Assembly: GCA_031308135.1 (NCBI GenBank)
Contig: JAHLJT010003656.1
Coordinates: 75,938,698 to 76,002,697 of the forward strand
DNA from: Acheta domesticus
Lineage: Eukaryota; Arthropoda; Insecta; Orthoptera; Gryllidae
Length of the DNA: 64,000 nucleotides
Reading direction: 5' to 3'
Part shown: piece by piece, positions 34,870-46,265 of the stretch
How positions within the stretch are numbered: position 1 is the first letter of the stretch
How the letters are laid out: each line of letters starts with the position of its first letter
The notes under the pieces: model-generated
Seen by the model: the letters and a program-made list of their open reading frames with translations, nothing else
Told to the model about the DNA's origin: nothing
The model's database searches: none
Made by a program: the position numbers and the translations under genes

Positions 34870-35400
34870 AATTTTCGAAAATGCAAAGAGTTCGTTGAAA
34901 ATAGGCCCAGCACCAGTTTCTTTATCGTTCTTTGCTACATATGAAGAAACTTAAAGGAAACTTCAGGGAAAATTTGGAGACCTTTTTTAGGAAATTATTA
35001 TTTAAAAATGCGTATATTCCACACAAAAGTGGGGAAGCTAACGATCTTTCCGAAAAATTTCAAGCCAAAAAATTTCAAGCCATTTTAGAGAAAAAAATTG
35101 AAAATGTTGAGGATTGATGTAAAGGGCCCCAAAACCAAAATATCCGTTTCAAATTTGCAGGGTCTCAAATTAATATAGATCGGTTGAGAAATATCAATTT
35201 CGGAGAAAATCGTCAGAACGGTTTAGGCGCTAGCGTTGACCACAAACAGGCAGAAAGACGGGCAGACGGGTGGACGGACGAACCGACAGAGAGAGTTTTG
35301 TGCTCAGTCGATTGTTTCGGTACCAAGGAGTCACATAACATGGATTCTCACCACACAACATCTTAGAAGAAGTAATTTACTGTACATAGGAACAAGATTT
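34870..35400 (+). repeat. Dispersed repeat X, copy 1
   Basis: Matches 55240-55680. Shared landmarks are CCAAAACCAAAATAT, AATATCAATTT, ACGG(T/C)TTAGGC, TAGCGTTGAC, TCGGTA and TGGATTCT. It carries a short GGCAGACGGGTGGACGGACG array near 35264-35290 that the other copy lacks. No protein is recognisable. The repeat class is unknown. Confidence 0.5.
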
Positions 35401-36289
35401 TTCCACTTTTTCCGTTAAGAGGGTGCGGCAGTAAGTCTATCAAAAATTCGCTGATATCCTTTGCACGATTACAGTACTTTCTTTCGAAGGCGAGAAAGAA
35501 AAAATATACTATGCATTTACTTAATTTAATTGAAAACAAATGTACTTGAAAAGCTATTGCTTACTTGACAGAAACTACTTCTATAACTTGGAGTGTCCCG
35601 ATATATCGTACACGCGAATGTGATGTTTATTGATCAGTTGACTAATGAAAGGAGCTAGTAAGGCACTAAACTTCAAAGAACTTTCTCTTTTTTGTTTTCA
35701 TAGTGAATAAAGATTTGTTTTTGAACACAGGAACTGATATTGCGTTACGTTGCCGTTGTAGGAAAAATAGCAAAATTTTTAATTGTGGGTGAGATTGTAC
35801 ACGGATTGAACATTCTTATATGTGCGTGAGAAATTGCTAGCAGCACATTAAATCAATATATGACAAGCTCATTCAGTGAAACAGACTCGAAGTTCAAATT
35901 CATTCGGCGGGAAAATATAACTGGTTGAACTCATGTGCACATGGACACAATTTTATTCTTGTAAAATTTAGGAATTCATCTGACTGGAATTCTTATGTAT
36001 TTTTGAGAATTTAGAAGTATTTGAATCATTAAAATAGAAGCGGATCAAAAGTGTGAGTGATGGATAAGGAGTTAACTTTTCACGATCATCAGGTGATCCA
36101 TGTTGGGTTCAACGAAGATAAGAATACCCAGAGCCATTTCCATTGGGATTTTCTGCGAGGAACATGGAAACCAGTAGTTTCGTAACAAGTGTGATCTGTC
36201 TATAGTTATATGTACACAATATTATTTGCATGTTACCGCTCTGCCTGGCGTAATTATCTCATGGCGCGAGCAGGGATGAGCAGAAGTGA
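35401..36289. other. No feature recognised
   Basis: AT-rich DNA with no gene or element boundary seen. Confidence 0.45.
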
Positions 36290-36800
36290 TCGGTATGTGT
36301 GGAGGTGACAAGCATGATAAAAAAGGGCGGTGGGGTTACAATGGTCTGAGTGTGGTTTAGAGAAGTCGAGGGGGATTAACGTGTGATTTGGGTGTATGAG
36401 TGAGAGAGATACGCGGAGGTAAGCTGGTGCGTCAGAGTTGTGTGAGTAATGTGAGCGGGGATGAGAAGAGGTCAGGGGTGATCGGGAGTAGACTCAGAGG
36501 GGAGAGCGGGAGTGAAATGGGGAGCTGTTGTGAGAAGGAAGGCAGGGGAAAGGAGAGAGCGGGGTGAGATGGGACTGCGGTGGTGAGAAGAGAGAGCGGA
36601 GATGAGAGAGAAGTGTTGGAAAAAGAGGGGAAAGCGAAAGAGAGTGAGTGGTTGTGAGGAGAAGGGTGTGCGTGAGTGGAATGAGCAGAGTGAGGTCTAT
36701 GAGCTGGAATTAGCGAGTAAAAGGAAGTAAACGGACGAGGGTAGAGCGAACAGGGATCAAAGAAGTCAATAGGGAGGGCGGCGTGAGCCAGTATGCGTAC
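36290..36800. repeat. GA-rich degenerate tract
   Basis: Short words such as GTGAGAGAGA and GGTGAGAAGAGAGAGCGG recur. The composition resembles the 260-bp array at 38455-40010. The solo LTR inserted at its right edge. Confidence 0.5.
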
Positions 36801-37289
36801 TGTGGCGTCGTGGTAGCTAAATAACGACACAGACACGAGCTCTATGTACAAATTGGTTTATTTAAATAATGTACAAATTTACAGCTCTGGGATTATGTTC
36901 GCAGTACCTCCCACGCGCCTGCTCCCCGTCCCTAGGGCTAGTGCATCCCCCACCTTCCGCTTTACCGCGCCGGTGGCCGACACCGTGTTTCGCACACGCC
37001 GTGCCTCAAGGACCGCACTCCCGTCTCGGCGAGCATGCACGTCTACTCACGAGGTGCTCTGACAACCAACTGCCGCCTCTGTTAACTTACTTTGGCAGTC
37101 GGCTTCCGCCCTCTAAAGGCCGGCCGGACCACATGTCGCGCACTGGGTCCGGTGCCCCTGCCCGCTCCTCTTGCGTCACGGGGGGTAGCAAGGAATTTTC
37201 CACTTTTCAGTGCCTTTGTCTGTCCCATGTGTCCAACAGCCTCCGTGCCCGGCCGTTTGAAAATCTGGCTGGCATGTGCTGACGTTACA
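36801..37289 (-). mobile_element. Solo LTR (LTR retrotransposon), 4-bp target duplication GTAC
   Basis: Read on the minus strand it starts TGTAACGTCAGCACATGCC and ends CTACCACGACGCCACA, the canonical TG...CA form. GTAC lies on each side (36797-36800 and 37290-37293). AATAAA on the minus strand, near 36863, sits about 60 bp from the end, with GAGCTCGTGTCTG after it as U5. No internal region is present, so the element was lost by recombination between its LTRs. The 3' end resembles the LTR at about 49946-50478. Confidence 0.8.
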
Positions 37290-37454
37290 GTACGTGGTAC
37301 TTACGGGAAGTAGCGACGCATCGGGGCGGGCGGCGCGGGCAGGAATGAGTTCGAGCTGGCGGTGCTGGTGGAGCGGGATGAGCGAGAGTGTGTGTGTGCC
37401 GGGTGAGCGCGGTTGAACGAGCGGGGGGTGACGGGTGCTATGTGCGGGATGACC

Positions 37455-38454
37455 NNNNNNNNNNNNNNNNNNNNNNNNNNNNNNNNNNNNNNNNNNNNNN
37501 NNNNNNNNNNNNNNNNNNNNNNNNNNNNNNNNNNNNNNNNNNNNNNNNNNNNNNNNNNNNNNNNNNNNNNNNNNNNNNNNNNNNNNNNNNNNNNNNNNNN
37601 NNNNNNNNNNNNNNNNNNNNNNNNNNNNNNNNNNNNNNNNNNNNNNNNNNNNNNNNNNNNNNNNNNNNNNNNNNNNNNNNNNNNNNNNNNNNNNNNNNNN
37701 NNNNNNNNNNNNNNNNNNNNNNNNNNNNNNNNNNNNNNNNNNNNNNNNNNNNNNNNNNNNNNNNNNNNNNNNNNNNNNNNNNNNNNNNNNNNNNNNNNNN
37801 NNNNNNNNNNNNNNNNNNNNNNNNNNNNNNNNNNNNNNNNNNNNNNNNNNNNNNNNNNNNNNNNNNNNNNNNNNNNNNNNNNNNNNNNNNNNNNNNNNNN
37901 NNNNNNNNNNNNNNNNNNNNNNNNNNNNNNNNNNNNNNNNNNNNNNNNNNNNNNNNNNNNNNNNNNNNNNNNNNNNNNNNNNNNNNNNNNNNNNNNNNNN
38001 NNNNNNNNNNNNNNNNNNNNNNNNNNNNNNNNNNNNNNNNNNNNNNNNNNNNNNNNNNNNNNNNNNNNNNNNNNNNNNNNNNNNNNNNNNNNNNNNNNNN
38101 NNNNNNNNNNNNNNNNNNNNNNNNNNNNNNNNNNNNNNNNNNNNNNNNNNNNNNNNNNNNNNNNNNNNNNNNNNNNNNNNNNNNNNNNNNNNNNNNNNNN
38201 NNNNNNNNNNNNNNNNNNNNNNNNNNNNNNNNNNNNNNNNNNNNNNNNNNNNNNNNNNNNNNNNNNNNNNNNNNNNNNNNNNNNNNNNNNNNNNNNNNNN
38301 NNNNNNNNNNNNNNNNNNNNNNNNNNNNNNNNNNNNNNNNNNNNNNNNNNNNNNNNNNNNNNNNNNNNNNNNNNNNNNNNNNNNNNNNNNNNNNNNNNNN
38401 NNNNNNNNNNNNNNNNNNNNNNNNNNNNNNNNNNNNNNNNNNNNNNNNNNNNNN
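37455..38454. other. Assembly gap, 1000 N
   Basis: Exactly 1000 undetermined bases, so probably a placeholder and not a measured length. The text before it (TGTGCGGGATGACC) matches the array unit found after it, so the gap lies in tandem repeats. Frames reported through it are meaningless. Confidence 0.95.
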
Positions 38455-40010
38455 GGGAGAGAGGGCAGGATGAGAAGGGTGAGAGGGTGAGAGGGTGAGA
38501 GACGTGAGCGGGAGAAAGCGCGATGAACGAAAGTAAGAAAGCGTGTCAGGTTGTGCGGAGGTGAGCAGTGATCGGTGGTGCAGCGTTAGGAAGTATGCAT
38601 ATGTGCGACTGAGCAATTCAGAGGGAGAAGGCCCGCAAGTGCATGTGCGTGACAATGGAAGGGATGGATTTATTGATTAGTGATACCTGGCGCGACAACT
38701 GAGGTAATTTGTCCCGTAAGTGTGCTGTATCTATTTTTTCTTCGAGTTGTGGCGGGGATATTTTTCCTGCTGTATGGAGAGATCCAGCGCCGACCTTGTC
38801 GTCGGCTAGCGTTTTTTTTGCCCCAAATTCATATGTCCCATCAGCTGGGCATCGCCCTAGTTGCGTGTGTAAGTAAGTAAGGGGTGACGATAGGACAAAT
38901 AAGAGAAAAATCGCACTTGGTTCGTGGCCCTTTTGTTAAGAGTACTTCTCCGAAATTCGCCTGATGTTAATCCGAAAAACGACGGCAAACTTCTTATCAG
39001 AGCAGCCGGCCGCTAGAAATCTTCTCCAGACAGCGACTGAATTCGACCTAGGTGTCAAGCCAGTGTATAAAATCCTGCCATCGTTGAGAGTCGAACCTAG
39101 GACCTCTCGGTCAGAGGCACTGTAGTGAGATCAGTTGATCCCTGAGCCACCTCTCCCGCTAGCAATCCGGAGGGACGAGTGTGTGCAAGTGTCCGTGCGT
39201 CACAGTTAGAGAGATGGAGGGAGGGGGAGCATGCAGAGATGAAGAAAGGAAGAGGTGATAAGTGGGTTGTGCGGGGATGACGGCGAGAGAGACAGGATTG
39301 GATGAGAAAAGTGGGGGGGGTGATAGACGTCAGTGGGAGAGAGCGCGGTGAGTAAAGGTGAGCAAGGCATTGGGGTTGTGCACAGGTGAGCAAGCATGCA
39401 CATGTGCGACTGAGCAACGCGTAGTGAGGAGTTCGCGGAAGTGTGTATGTGCGCGCGAGAGTGGGAGGAATGGACGGAAGGGGGAGCATGCGGGAATGAC
39501 CAAAGTGGGAGGAGATTAGTGGGGTGTGCGGGGACGACGGGAGGAAAGGCTAGAATGAGAAAAGTGATAGGGTGAAAGACGTGTGCGGGAGAGAGCGCGG
39601 TGAGTGAAGGGGAGCAAGCCCGTGAGATTGTGCTCAGGTAAACAGTCCTGTGAGCAGGCTTGTGCGGAGGTGAACAAGCATGCATATGTGCGTCGGAGCA
39701 ACGCGGAACGCCCAAGTGTGTGTGCATGAGAGCGGGAGGGATGGAGGGAGGGGGAGCAGTCCGGGAGGAACGAAGTGAGAGATGAGGAGCGGGTAGTGAG
39801 GGGATGACAGACGGAAAAGCCTAGAAGAGAACAGTGATGGGGTGATAGACGTGAGCGAGAGAGCGCGCGATGAGTAAAGGTGAGCTGGCCCGTGTGGTTG
39901 TGCGCAGGGGAGGAGCCATCGGATGAGCGGCGTGAGCACGCCTGCATGTGTGCGAGTGAGCAACGCGGGGCGCGCAAGTGTGCGTGCGCGAGAGTGGGAG
40001 GAGGGATGGG
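38455..40010. repeat. Tandem array with a unit of about 260 bp
   Basis: At least four unit copies are recognisable. GGGGGAGCATG or GGGGGAGCAGT occurs at about 39224, 39480 and 39748. ATAGACGTCAGTGGGAGAGAGC-like and TGAGTAAAGGTGAGC-like segments recur, as do GTGCGACTGAGCAACGCG variants. A unit before 38660 shows the same order. Spacing is 256-268 bp. A SINE interrupts the array at 38667-39160, and the array probably extends into the gap. Long minus-strand frames here are repeat translations. Confidence 0.7.
38667..39160 (-). mobile_element. tRNA-derived SINE copy h inside the tandem array
   Basis: Minus-strand copy from TTATTGATTAGTGATACC (tail) to GAGCCACCTCTCCCGC (head with reversed A box). 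AGAGTCGAACCTAGGACC holds the reversed B box. Array text lies directly on both sides, so it inserted into an existing array. Confidence 0.75.
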
Positions 40011-40330
40011 AAGCAGACGGGGAGCGAGCGCGCGCGCGCGCGCTTGCGGCGCCGTTGCGGCGCGTACGCGTCCATTTGCGGGGGCGTGGGGAGGGGGGGC
40101 GAGGGCGGGGCAGCCACGCTCCGTCGCACCCGCGATAATTTCCGGTGGCTGCGGCGCGGGCGGCGCGGGCGGCCGTGGCCCCGCCCCTCTCGCGCGCCGA
40201 GCGGGCCCTCGGGAGCGCGCGCCGCTGGACCGGATCAGATTTACAGCGGTGGCGCCTCGCGGCGGCTGCTTAAAGAAGCTCCGGGGAGTGCTCAGCGCCG
40301 GTGAGCCAGCGGTTTCCGCGTGCGCCCCCA
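40011..40330. promoter_or_regulatory. CpG island following the tandem array
   Basis: Dense CpG with a GC dinucleotide run at 40029-40043. The 244-codon plus frame spanning 39880-40614 starts in the array and has no known domain. CAGCGCCGGTGAGCC at about 40294 could be a splice donor. This is composition-based only. Confidence 0.3.
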
Positions 40331-41656
40331 ACCCGCTTGCCGCCCCCCGCCGGGACCCGGCGCGGCGCTCCACAAGGCACCGACCCACTGCATACTTCGC
40401 GTGGGTGCGCGAAAACGCTTCTCAGACTTTTGCCTGCGCTGGAGTGCTACGGAGCGGGAATTGTAGGATTCCGGGCACAAGTTACGTTTCTCTCATTGCG
40501 AGAGAGAAATTATCGCATATCATCGGGCACGGGCCGAGCGCTGAGGGCCTGTGCGGGGTCGGTGGGACACCCCTAATGTCGGCGTCTATGGAAGTTATTT
40601 ACAGGCATTTCTGAATGAATGTTTCAATCTGTAAGGTGTGCTAGAAGAGTCGAAAGTGAACATGTGAGACAATTCACATAACGAAGTTACAGATATGGCA
40701 TTTACCCCTGGTTGTTTAGGCAACGCAATATACTTCAGTGTTCGGCAGATCACTTTCTGACACAGACAATGAGTTTTCCTTTATCTGCCGAATAGCAGTG
40801 CACACAGAGGTGCCTAATAATCAAAAATAAGAGTCACATACTCAACTCCGTTGCATGATATTTCCCACTACATGTTAATTGACAAAACGTGATCGTTTTT
40901 GACCCCTCTATATGCCTTACATGTTTGTAACATTTATTCTGGGACACCTGCAGTGAACAACAAATCTGTCTCAAAGGAGATATCAGTAATATTCCTACGT
41001 TCTCTATGATGGTCTACCTCAATGCCTGTATCACTACACTGTTATATCAGTGATATCTCACATCTCTCACAGGAAATCCTACTGAGCTGAGAGAATGGGC
41101 AAAATAAAATTTTGCCGATCGTGACATCTCCCACGAGGAAGGAGCTCACTCCCAAACTAAACTCATACAGATAACTTGTTCTCATTTTCGGATTTTCTTC
41201 ATTGCGAAGATGGACTGCAAAGCGAAGCCGTAACAAGAAGTTCCAGATGATTTTATCCCTAGGTTCTCAAAGAAGTACCTTTGCTACCATGGCTAAATGG
41301 TGGTTGTGTAGCCTTGTGACCTCAGTGACGGTCAACATCTCACAAAACTCGGTGATGAGTTAAGGAGAGAAGGAAAGCAATCGGTTCAAATTACTGAAGT
41401 GGAAAACCATTTTCACTGAAGAAGCAAAGTCTAGAGGATATTACAATATGATGCAATAGTTTTCTGTTGTTCACCCTGGACTTCATTAAAACACTTTTTA
41501 AAATATTACATATAGTGAGTGCGCAAATTCTGATTTTTATAAATTGGACTCACGTGTAGATAGTGCATTTCATTAGTCTAGGAAGAGTGTATCTCAGTCA
41601 TCTCTTTACTGTGAATTAATGAATTTTTTCTGAAAGGCCAAATATGGTGTGAATAT
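40331..41656. other. No gene recognised
   Basis: Mixed then AT-rich DNA up to the LTR element. Nothing was identified. Confidence 0.45.
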
Positions 41657-43199
41657 TGTAGCGGTACGCTATTTTTAATATTTTTTAAATTTCACAAATA
41701 ACTGTCGATGCGAGGCGTCACCCCCGCAGCCGCCAGCCGGGTCGGCGCGCCCCCTCCGCTAATGAAAGGGATGACAGCACGCGCCCCTCTTAAAGTTTAT
41801 GGCCATCGTCCGCGGGTCAACCCTCATCCCGTCACGCACCCGGGCGCCGAAGAAGAGATTAGAGACGTGTGCTGATCCCGCCGTTCCGGGTATCATGCGC
41901 ACTAAGTACCCAGGCAGTCCTTGGCAGCTTTCTCCGGGGGTCCCAACGGACATTCCGCGTACCCTTTACTGACCTACTTCCGAAGTCAGACGGAGAGCGT
42001 TTTCCAGACAGAGATAGGGCTACGGAAAATTCCTAGAATCACCGGACCTGATTGGCCGAGGACAAAATTACGGCGTAGTAGCACTTAGCCAATCAGGGGC
42101 AAAATTCCGTGGGGTGGGAGCGATTTTGGGGCACTTTTGAATTTTCTGGGTGGCGGAACGAGGAGACCTCCACGCTAGCGGCGTAGGGGAGAATATCACT
42201 TCTTCTTGTTCGATTGAGCTGGGGGGGGGCGAGCGCCGCGGAGCGAGTAACAGCTCCGGCGCTGCGTTCGAACACTACGTGTACTCGACTTGTCTTGGGT
42301 GGCGAGCGCCGCGGAGCGAGTAACAGCTCCGGCGCCGCGTTCGAGGGAGAATTATTATTTTGGGACTTAGTTCGTGGACTCTGAGCTCTGCCGTGGGCAG
42401 TGACCGGTGACTAGTTTTCTCCGAGATTCGTGATCGTGAAAACTCCAGAGAACTTTCCGTAAGAACTGCTGATTTGTGTGAACGGAATTCGCGATCATTC
42501 ACGATCCGGGCCAGCTGACCGTCGCCGCCGCCGCCGTCACCGCCGCAGCCGCTGTCGCCGCCGCCGCTCCTTTGGTAGCTATTGTGGAAGGACGTTTCTC
42601 GGCCTGGCAGGGCCATCTCAGCCGCCGACCCAGACGGAGAGGAGCCGCGACCCCCGCCGCCGCCGCCGAGGGCCGCCTACACGCCGCCCCATTCAGGCAT
42701 AAACTTCGGTCAACGACCGCCAAAGAACTATTGTGCATTGCTGTGCCGCGCTTAGGCACTTGTTTCCTCATTATTGTCAGCCAGAAGGCGAATGGCCTAG
42801 AGTTTGTTGGGGCCTGTAAAGGAATTTGATTGTAATTCTCGTTCTTTATTTTTTTTTTAGATTTAAGTTTTATCTCATTTTTTCTTTCGTTTCTAACTGA
42901 GCTCATCAGGTAGGGCCTTTCTTAACTCTTTGAATCACTGTAACTTCCCCGGCCTATTATTAGGCGGGAATAAACCTTTTTATTTGCTTTACCAACCACT
43001 GAATTGTTTCTGTAGTTAGCAAACGCCTTACGACTCCTTCCATCCGAGTTAGATTCTAAGCAGGTGACAAAGTTGGCCGACTGAGCTAGGCCCGGGCCGC
43101 CCTCGTTGATTTCGGCGCACACCCACGCCGCCGGAGCTCGACGCTGTGGTTGACGATCGACGCCACCGTGTGGCTCGATAACGAACCTTGGGTGTGACA
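41657..43199 (+). repeat. 5' LTR
   Basis: Starts TGTAGCGGTACGC and ends GGGTGTGACA. AATAAA at 42969-42974 marks the likely R region end. A block of about 42 bp (GCGAGCGCCGCGGAGCGAGT...) is duplicated at about 42229 and 42302. A CCG-rich stretch lies at 42520-42570. Frames inside the LTR are not genes. The internal region opens with ATTGGCTTTCCCAAGTGGGG at 43200, the probable primer-binding site, for which I could not assign the tRNA with confidence. Confidence 0.9.
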
Positions 43200-43475
43200 A
43201 TTGGCTTTCCCAAGTGGGGCTCGATAGTACCACAGATACCCCAGTAAAACGCCCTAGAATCAATTCATGTCTCAGTGCCATTTTGATAATAGTCGCAGAA
43301 CCTAATTTCCTATTACTGTTGTTTTTTTAAATGGATGGAAGGACGCTGCTACGAAAAGAACAATTTGTGGTCTGGTAATGATATTATTTATTATTGTATT
43401 TTGTGTATAAGTGTTATTGTTTTGTGCTTTGTGTGTTGTGAATACCGTGTGCGCGTGTCACGCAAAACAGCCAAA

Positions 43476-44824
43476 ATGCTGGACGAATCAGGCGTCGATG
43501 TGGCGGGAGAGAGCAGTTCGGGGGAACAGCCTGCGCCCGAGATCACCCTAAGTGAACTGATGCGAGTTCTCACGAAGCAAATCTCGGAAAGTAGTAAAAG
43601 ACATGAGGAAAGATTTGACCGGCTAGACAGTTGTTTGGTTGACCAGGCCGCGAAACTAGAAAATTTGGAGGCGAAATTTGATCACAAAATAGGAACTTTG
43701 CAGAATCAGTTAGAGGGTAGATGTGGGAAAATTGAAACTAGCGTGGAGAACTTAGGCCAGGAGTTAGAAAGTTCTAGGGCCGAGGCAAGGGAAAATATTA
43801 TCAAAATCGAATCAGAAATTAGTCAGAAACTTCAGGCATGTGACAGGAAAGTGGAAGCTTATTGCGAATCAATTACTGAGAATATTGCCGAGGTTAAAAC
43901 AGAAATGAACGGCAAATTCACGAAAATTGAAACCAAACTCAGCACGGAAGTGAGTGAAATCCATGACAAATTCGAGAAATTAGGAGTTATTGAAGGGGAG
44001 AATATCAGGGACAGGGAAGAAAAGTTAAAGAAAGAAATAGACAAGAACTTAATAAAATTAGTAAGGGAGGAAATCGAGAAAGAGAAAGAGAACGGTCCTA
44101 TTGCGAATTCATCGGGAGGATCAGGGCTTAGATTCTCGTGGGCCCCTCCACAAAATTTATGTTTTTGGGGAAAAGCAGATGAAAATCCAAAGGTTTTTCT
44201 CGACCGTGCCGAGAATTACATGGATTTGACGAAGGCAGTACCGTCCAAATTAAAACCTAAATTCATGCAGGAACTTCTACGCGAAATGCAGCCCTATGGC
44301 TCACTGCGCTTGCACCATTCCCACAAACGTACGAAGAGTTTCGTACCAAGTTCCTTGCGCGTTACTGGAACGAACAAACGCGTTACGAATTCGAGAGAAA
44401 GATTCTAGAGACCAGGTGGGACAAAAGACGCGACCAATCTTACCTTGACTACGCCATGGAGAAAATCTCCGCTATTAAATTGTGTGACCCCATGATAGAG
44501 GATAAAAAGGTCATTTGGCTTTTGACCGCGCATTACCCTACCTATGTGCAAAATTTAATTAATAGTGTAGGATGTGAGGACTTCGATCGATTCCAGGAGC
44601 TGCTCGCTCAATTTGATAGGACTCGGGTAATTTCTTATGAGGATAATTGGGAGCGAAACCAAGGGAATGGCCAGAACCGACCGTCATGGCGTCGCGATGA
44701 CCGGAATCGGGGGAACGCTGCAAATGAGCGACGCCCACCACCGGATTCTAATGAGAATCGAGGCGGGAACGCTGGGGACAGAAACGGTCAACATGATTCC
44801 ACTAGACAGAGCCCGTTAAATTAG
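43476..44824 (+). pseudogene. gag: gag-like capsid gene with internal frameshift
   Basis: Gag packages the element RNA into particles. The likely start is the ATG at 43476, which has a good insect context (CCAAAATG). An upstream in-frame ATG at 43335 adds a membrane-like segment and is less likely. The N-terminal half is rich in Glu, Lys and Ile in heptad-like order, predicting coiled coil. It is followed by FSWAPPQNLCFWGKADENP, resembling the start of a Gypsy capsid core. Near 44290-44315 the frame changes, and the capsid continues in the +2 frame through RDQSYLDYAMEKI to the TAG at 44822-44824. The C-terminus is Arg/Asn/Gly-rich and I see no CCHC zinc knuckle. Confidence 0.75.
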
Positions 44825-45925
44825 AACCGTTCGAGCCAGTAAGGTACCGGGGTCCCGAACGAGTTGTGTCAGAGGTACCAATTTCCAAGGTAGTGTCAGT
44901 GAACTACGCATTTCATGACTTAAATGACGATGCGAATGAACATGTGAAGGAACTCGCACGGAAGTGCCCAGTAATCGAGTTTCTCACAGGAAATTTTAAT
45001 GTACGCGCTCTAGTAGATACCGGCAGTGAGGTTAGCGCAATTTCAAAGAAATTTTACTCGCAACTAATAAGTGAACGCATTCCAGTGCCAACTTTGCCTA
45101 CGGGTAAATGCTTCGTTGTAGGAATCGGGAAGAAGAAAAGTAAGCCGATTTTCATGCAGGCCTTAATCTCACTAAATTTTCGGGAAGTTTCATTCGACGT
45201 GCCATGTTTAGTCATAGAAGACTTGAATTATGATGTTATTCTAGGGGTAGATTTCTTGCGGGAAAATAACGGGATAGTGGATTTTTCCAGGAATATTGTG
45301 AGTTTCGGTGATGGTAGGGAAATTGAGATACAAGATGACGAGGACAGACCGGACATTAGCATTTCATGTGGGTTTGGGGATTCGGGGGATGACGTGAGTG
45401 GAGTCATTAACAAGTGCTTGCTAGGAAATGATTCACTAAATGACCACGAGCGCCATCAGCTGCAGCAATTGCTCTGCAAATACGGCAACGTTTTCGATCG
45501 TCCCGTGCATCCAATAAAAGACTTTTGCTTTCGGATCCAGGTCACCGATGACTCACCCTTTAAAGTGAAAAATTACCCTATTCCGCAGTCCATTAGGGGG
45601 GAAGTCGATGAAACGATCAAAAACATGATTAGTGAAGGCATTATTGAGAGGTCAGTCACGGCCTACTTAAACCCGATTGTTGTTGTCAAGAAGAAAGACG
45701 GGAAAGTTAGAATTTGTTTAGATGCACGACGAATCAACGAAGTTACAGTCCCAGAAAACGAGGCACCTCAAAACATAGACGAAATTCTTTGGAAATTCAA
45801 CAAAACTAAAAATTTTTCGGCCTTAGATTTTTCGAGTTCTTATTGGCAGATTTCCATCCACCCCGACGATAGGAAGTTCACGGGATTCTTATACAACGGC
45901 TTAACCTACGTCTGGAAACGTATGC
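44806..45925 (+). pseudogene. pol: pol: retropepsin and N-terminal reverse transcriptase, truncated
   Basis: The pol frame is open from 44806, overlaps the end of gag and is in the -1 frame relative to it, the usual arrangement for ribosomal frameshifting. There is no good ATG. The protease has ALVDTGSEV (catalytic Asp at 45016) and ILGVDFL as its second signature. Reverse transcriptase follows, with NPIVVVKKKDGKVRICLDAR and the first catalytic Asp in ALDFSSSYWQI (45826). At about 45925 the frame is lost, just where the conserved PFG-type segment is expected. The YxDD box, RNase H and integrase are missing, which points to an internal deletion. Confidence 0.85.
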
Positions 45926-46250
45926 CTCCTGCGGGACGAAAACGGCCTTCCAGCCGGAAAATTCAATTTTTTTCAACCTCCGTCCGTTTAAAGAGTAGAA
46001 GTCACTGACAACCTCTGCACACGATTCGGAGTACCTTGGGCTCGCGGTACAGTTCATGTTCTTCTTTGTTAAATTTTGTAGGGTTAATTAGAATTAAGAT
46101 CTAGTAGTAGTTGCAATTTTCTTAGTTACTGTAGAATGATTTTAATGTTAGGCATCGCCATGTTATTTTTTTGAAATTTCATCACGACGAGAAAAAAATT
46201 CTCATTTCCAAATCTCAATTTTTCAAAGCCCCAATTTTTTTTCTCCATTC

Positions 46251-46265
46251 GGAGGGGAGGGCGAA
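46251..46265 (+). promoter_or_regulatory. Polypurine tract
   Basis: GGAGGGGAGGGCGAA lies immediately before the 3' LTR, where plus-strand DNA synthesis is primed in LTR elements. Confidence 0.75.

Noticed and set aside
37388..38655. Frames of 361-405 codons
   Set aside because: Nearly all residues come from the 1000-N gap.
39516..40614. 290-codon minus and 244-codon plus frames
   Set aside because: Both begin or end within the 260-bp tandem array and CpG island, and neither shows a known domain.
42275..42906. Frames of 74-135 codons in the LTRs
   Set aside because: They lie in LTR non-coding DNA and appear in both LTR copies.
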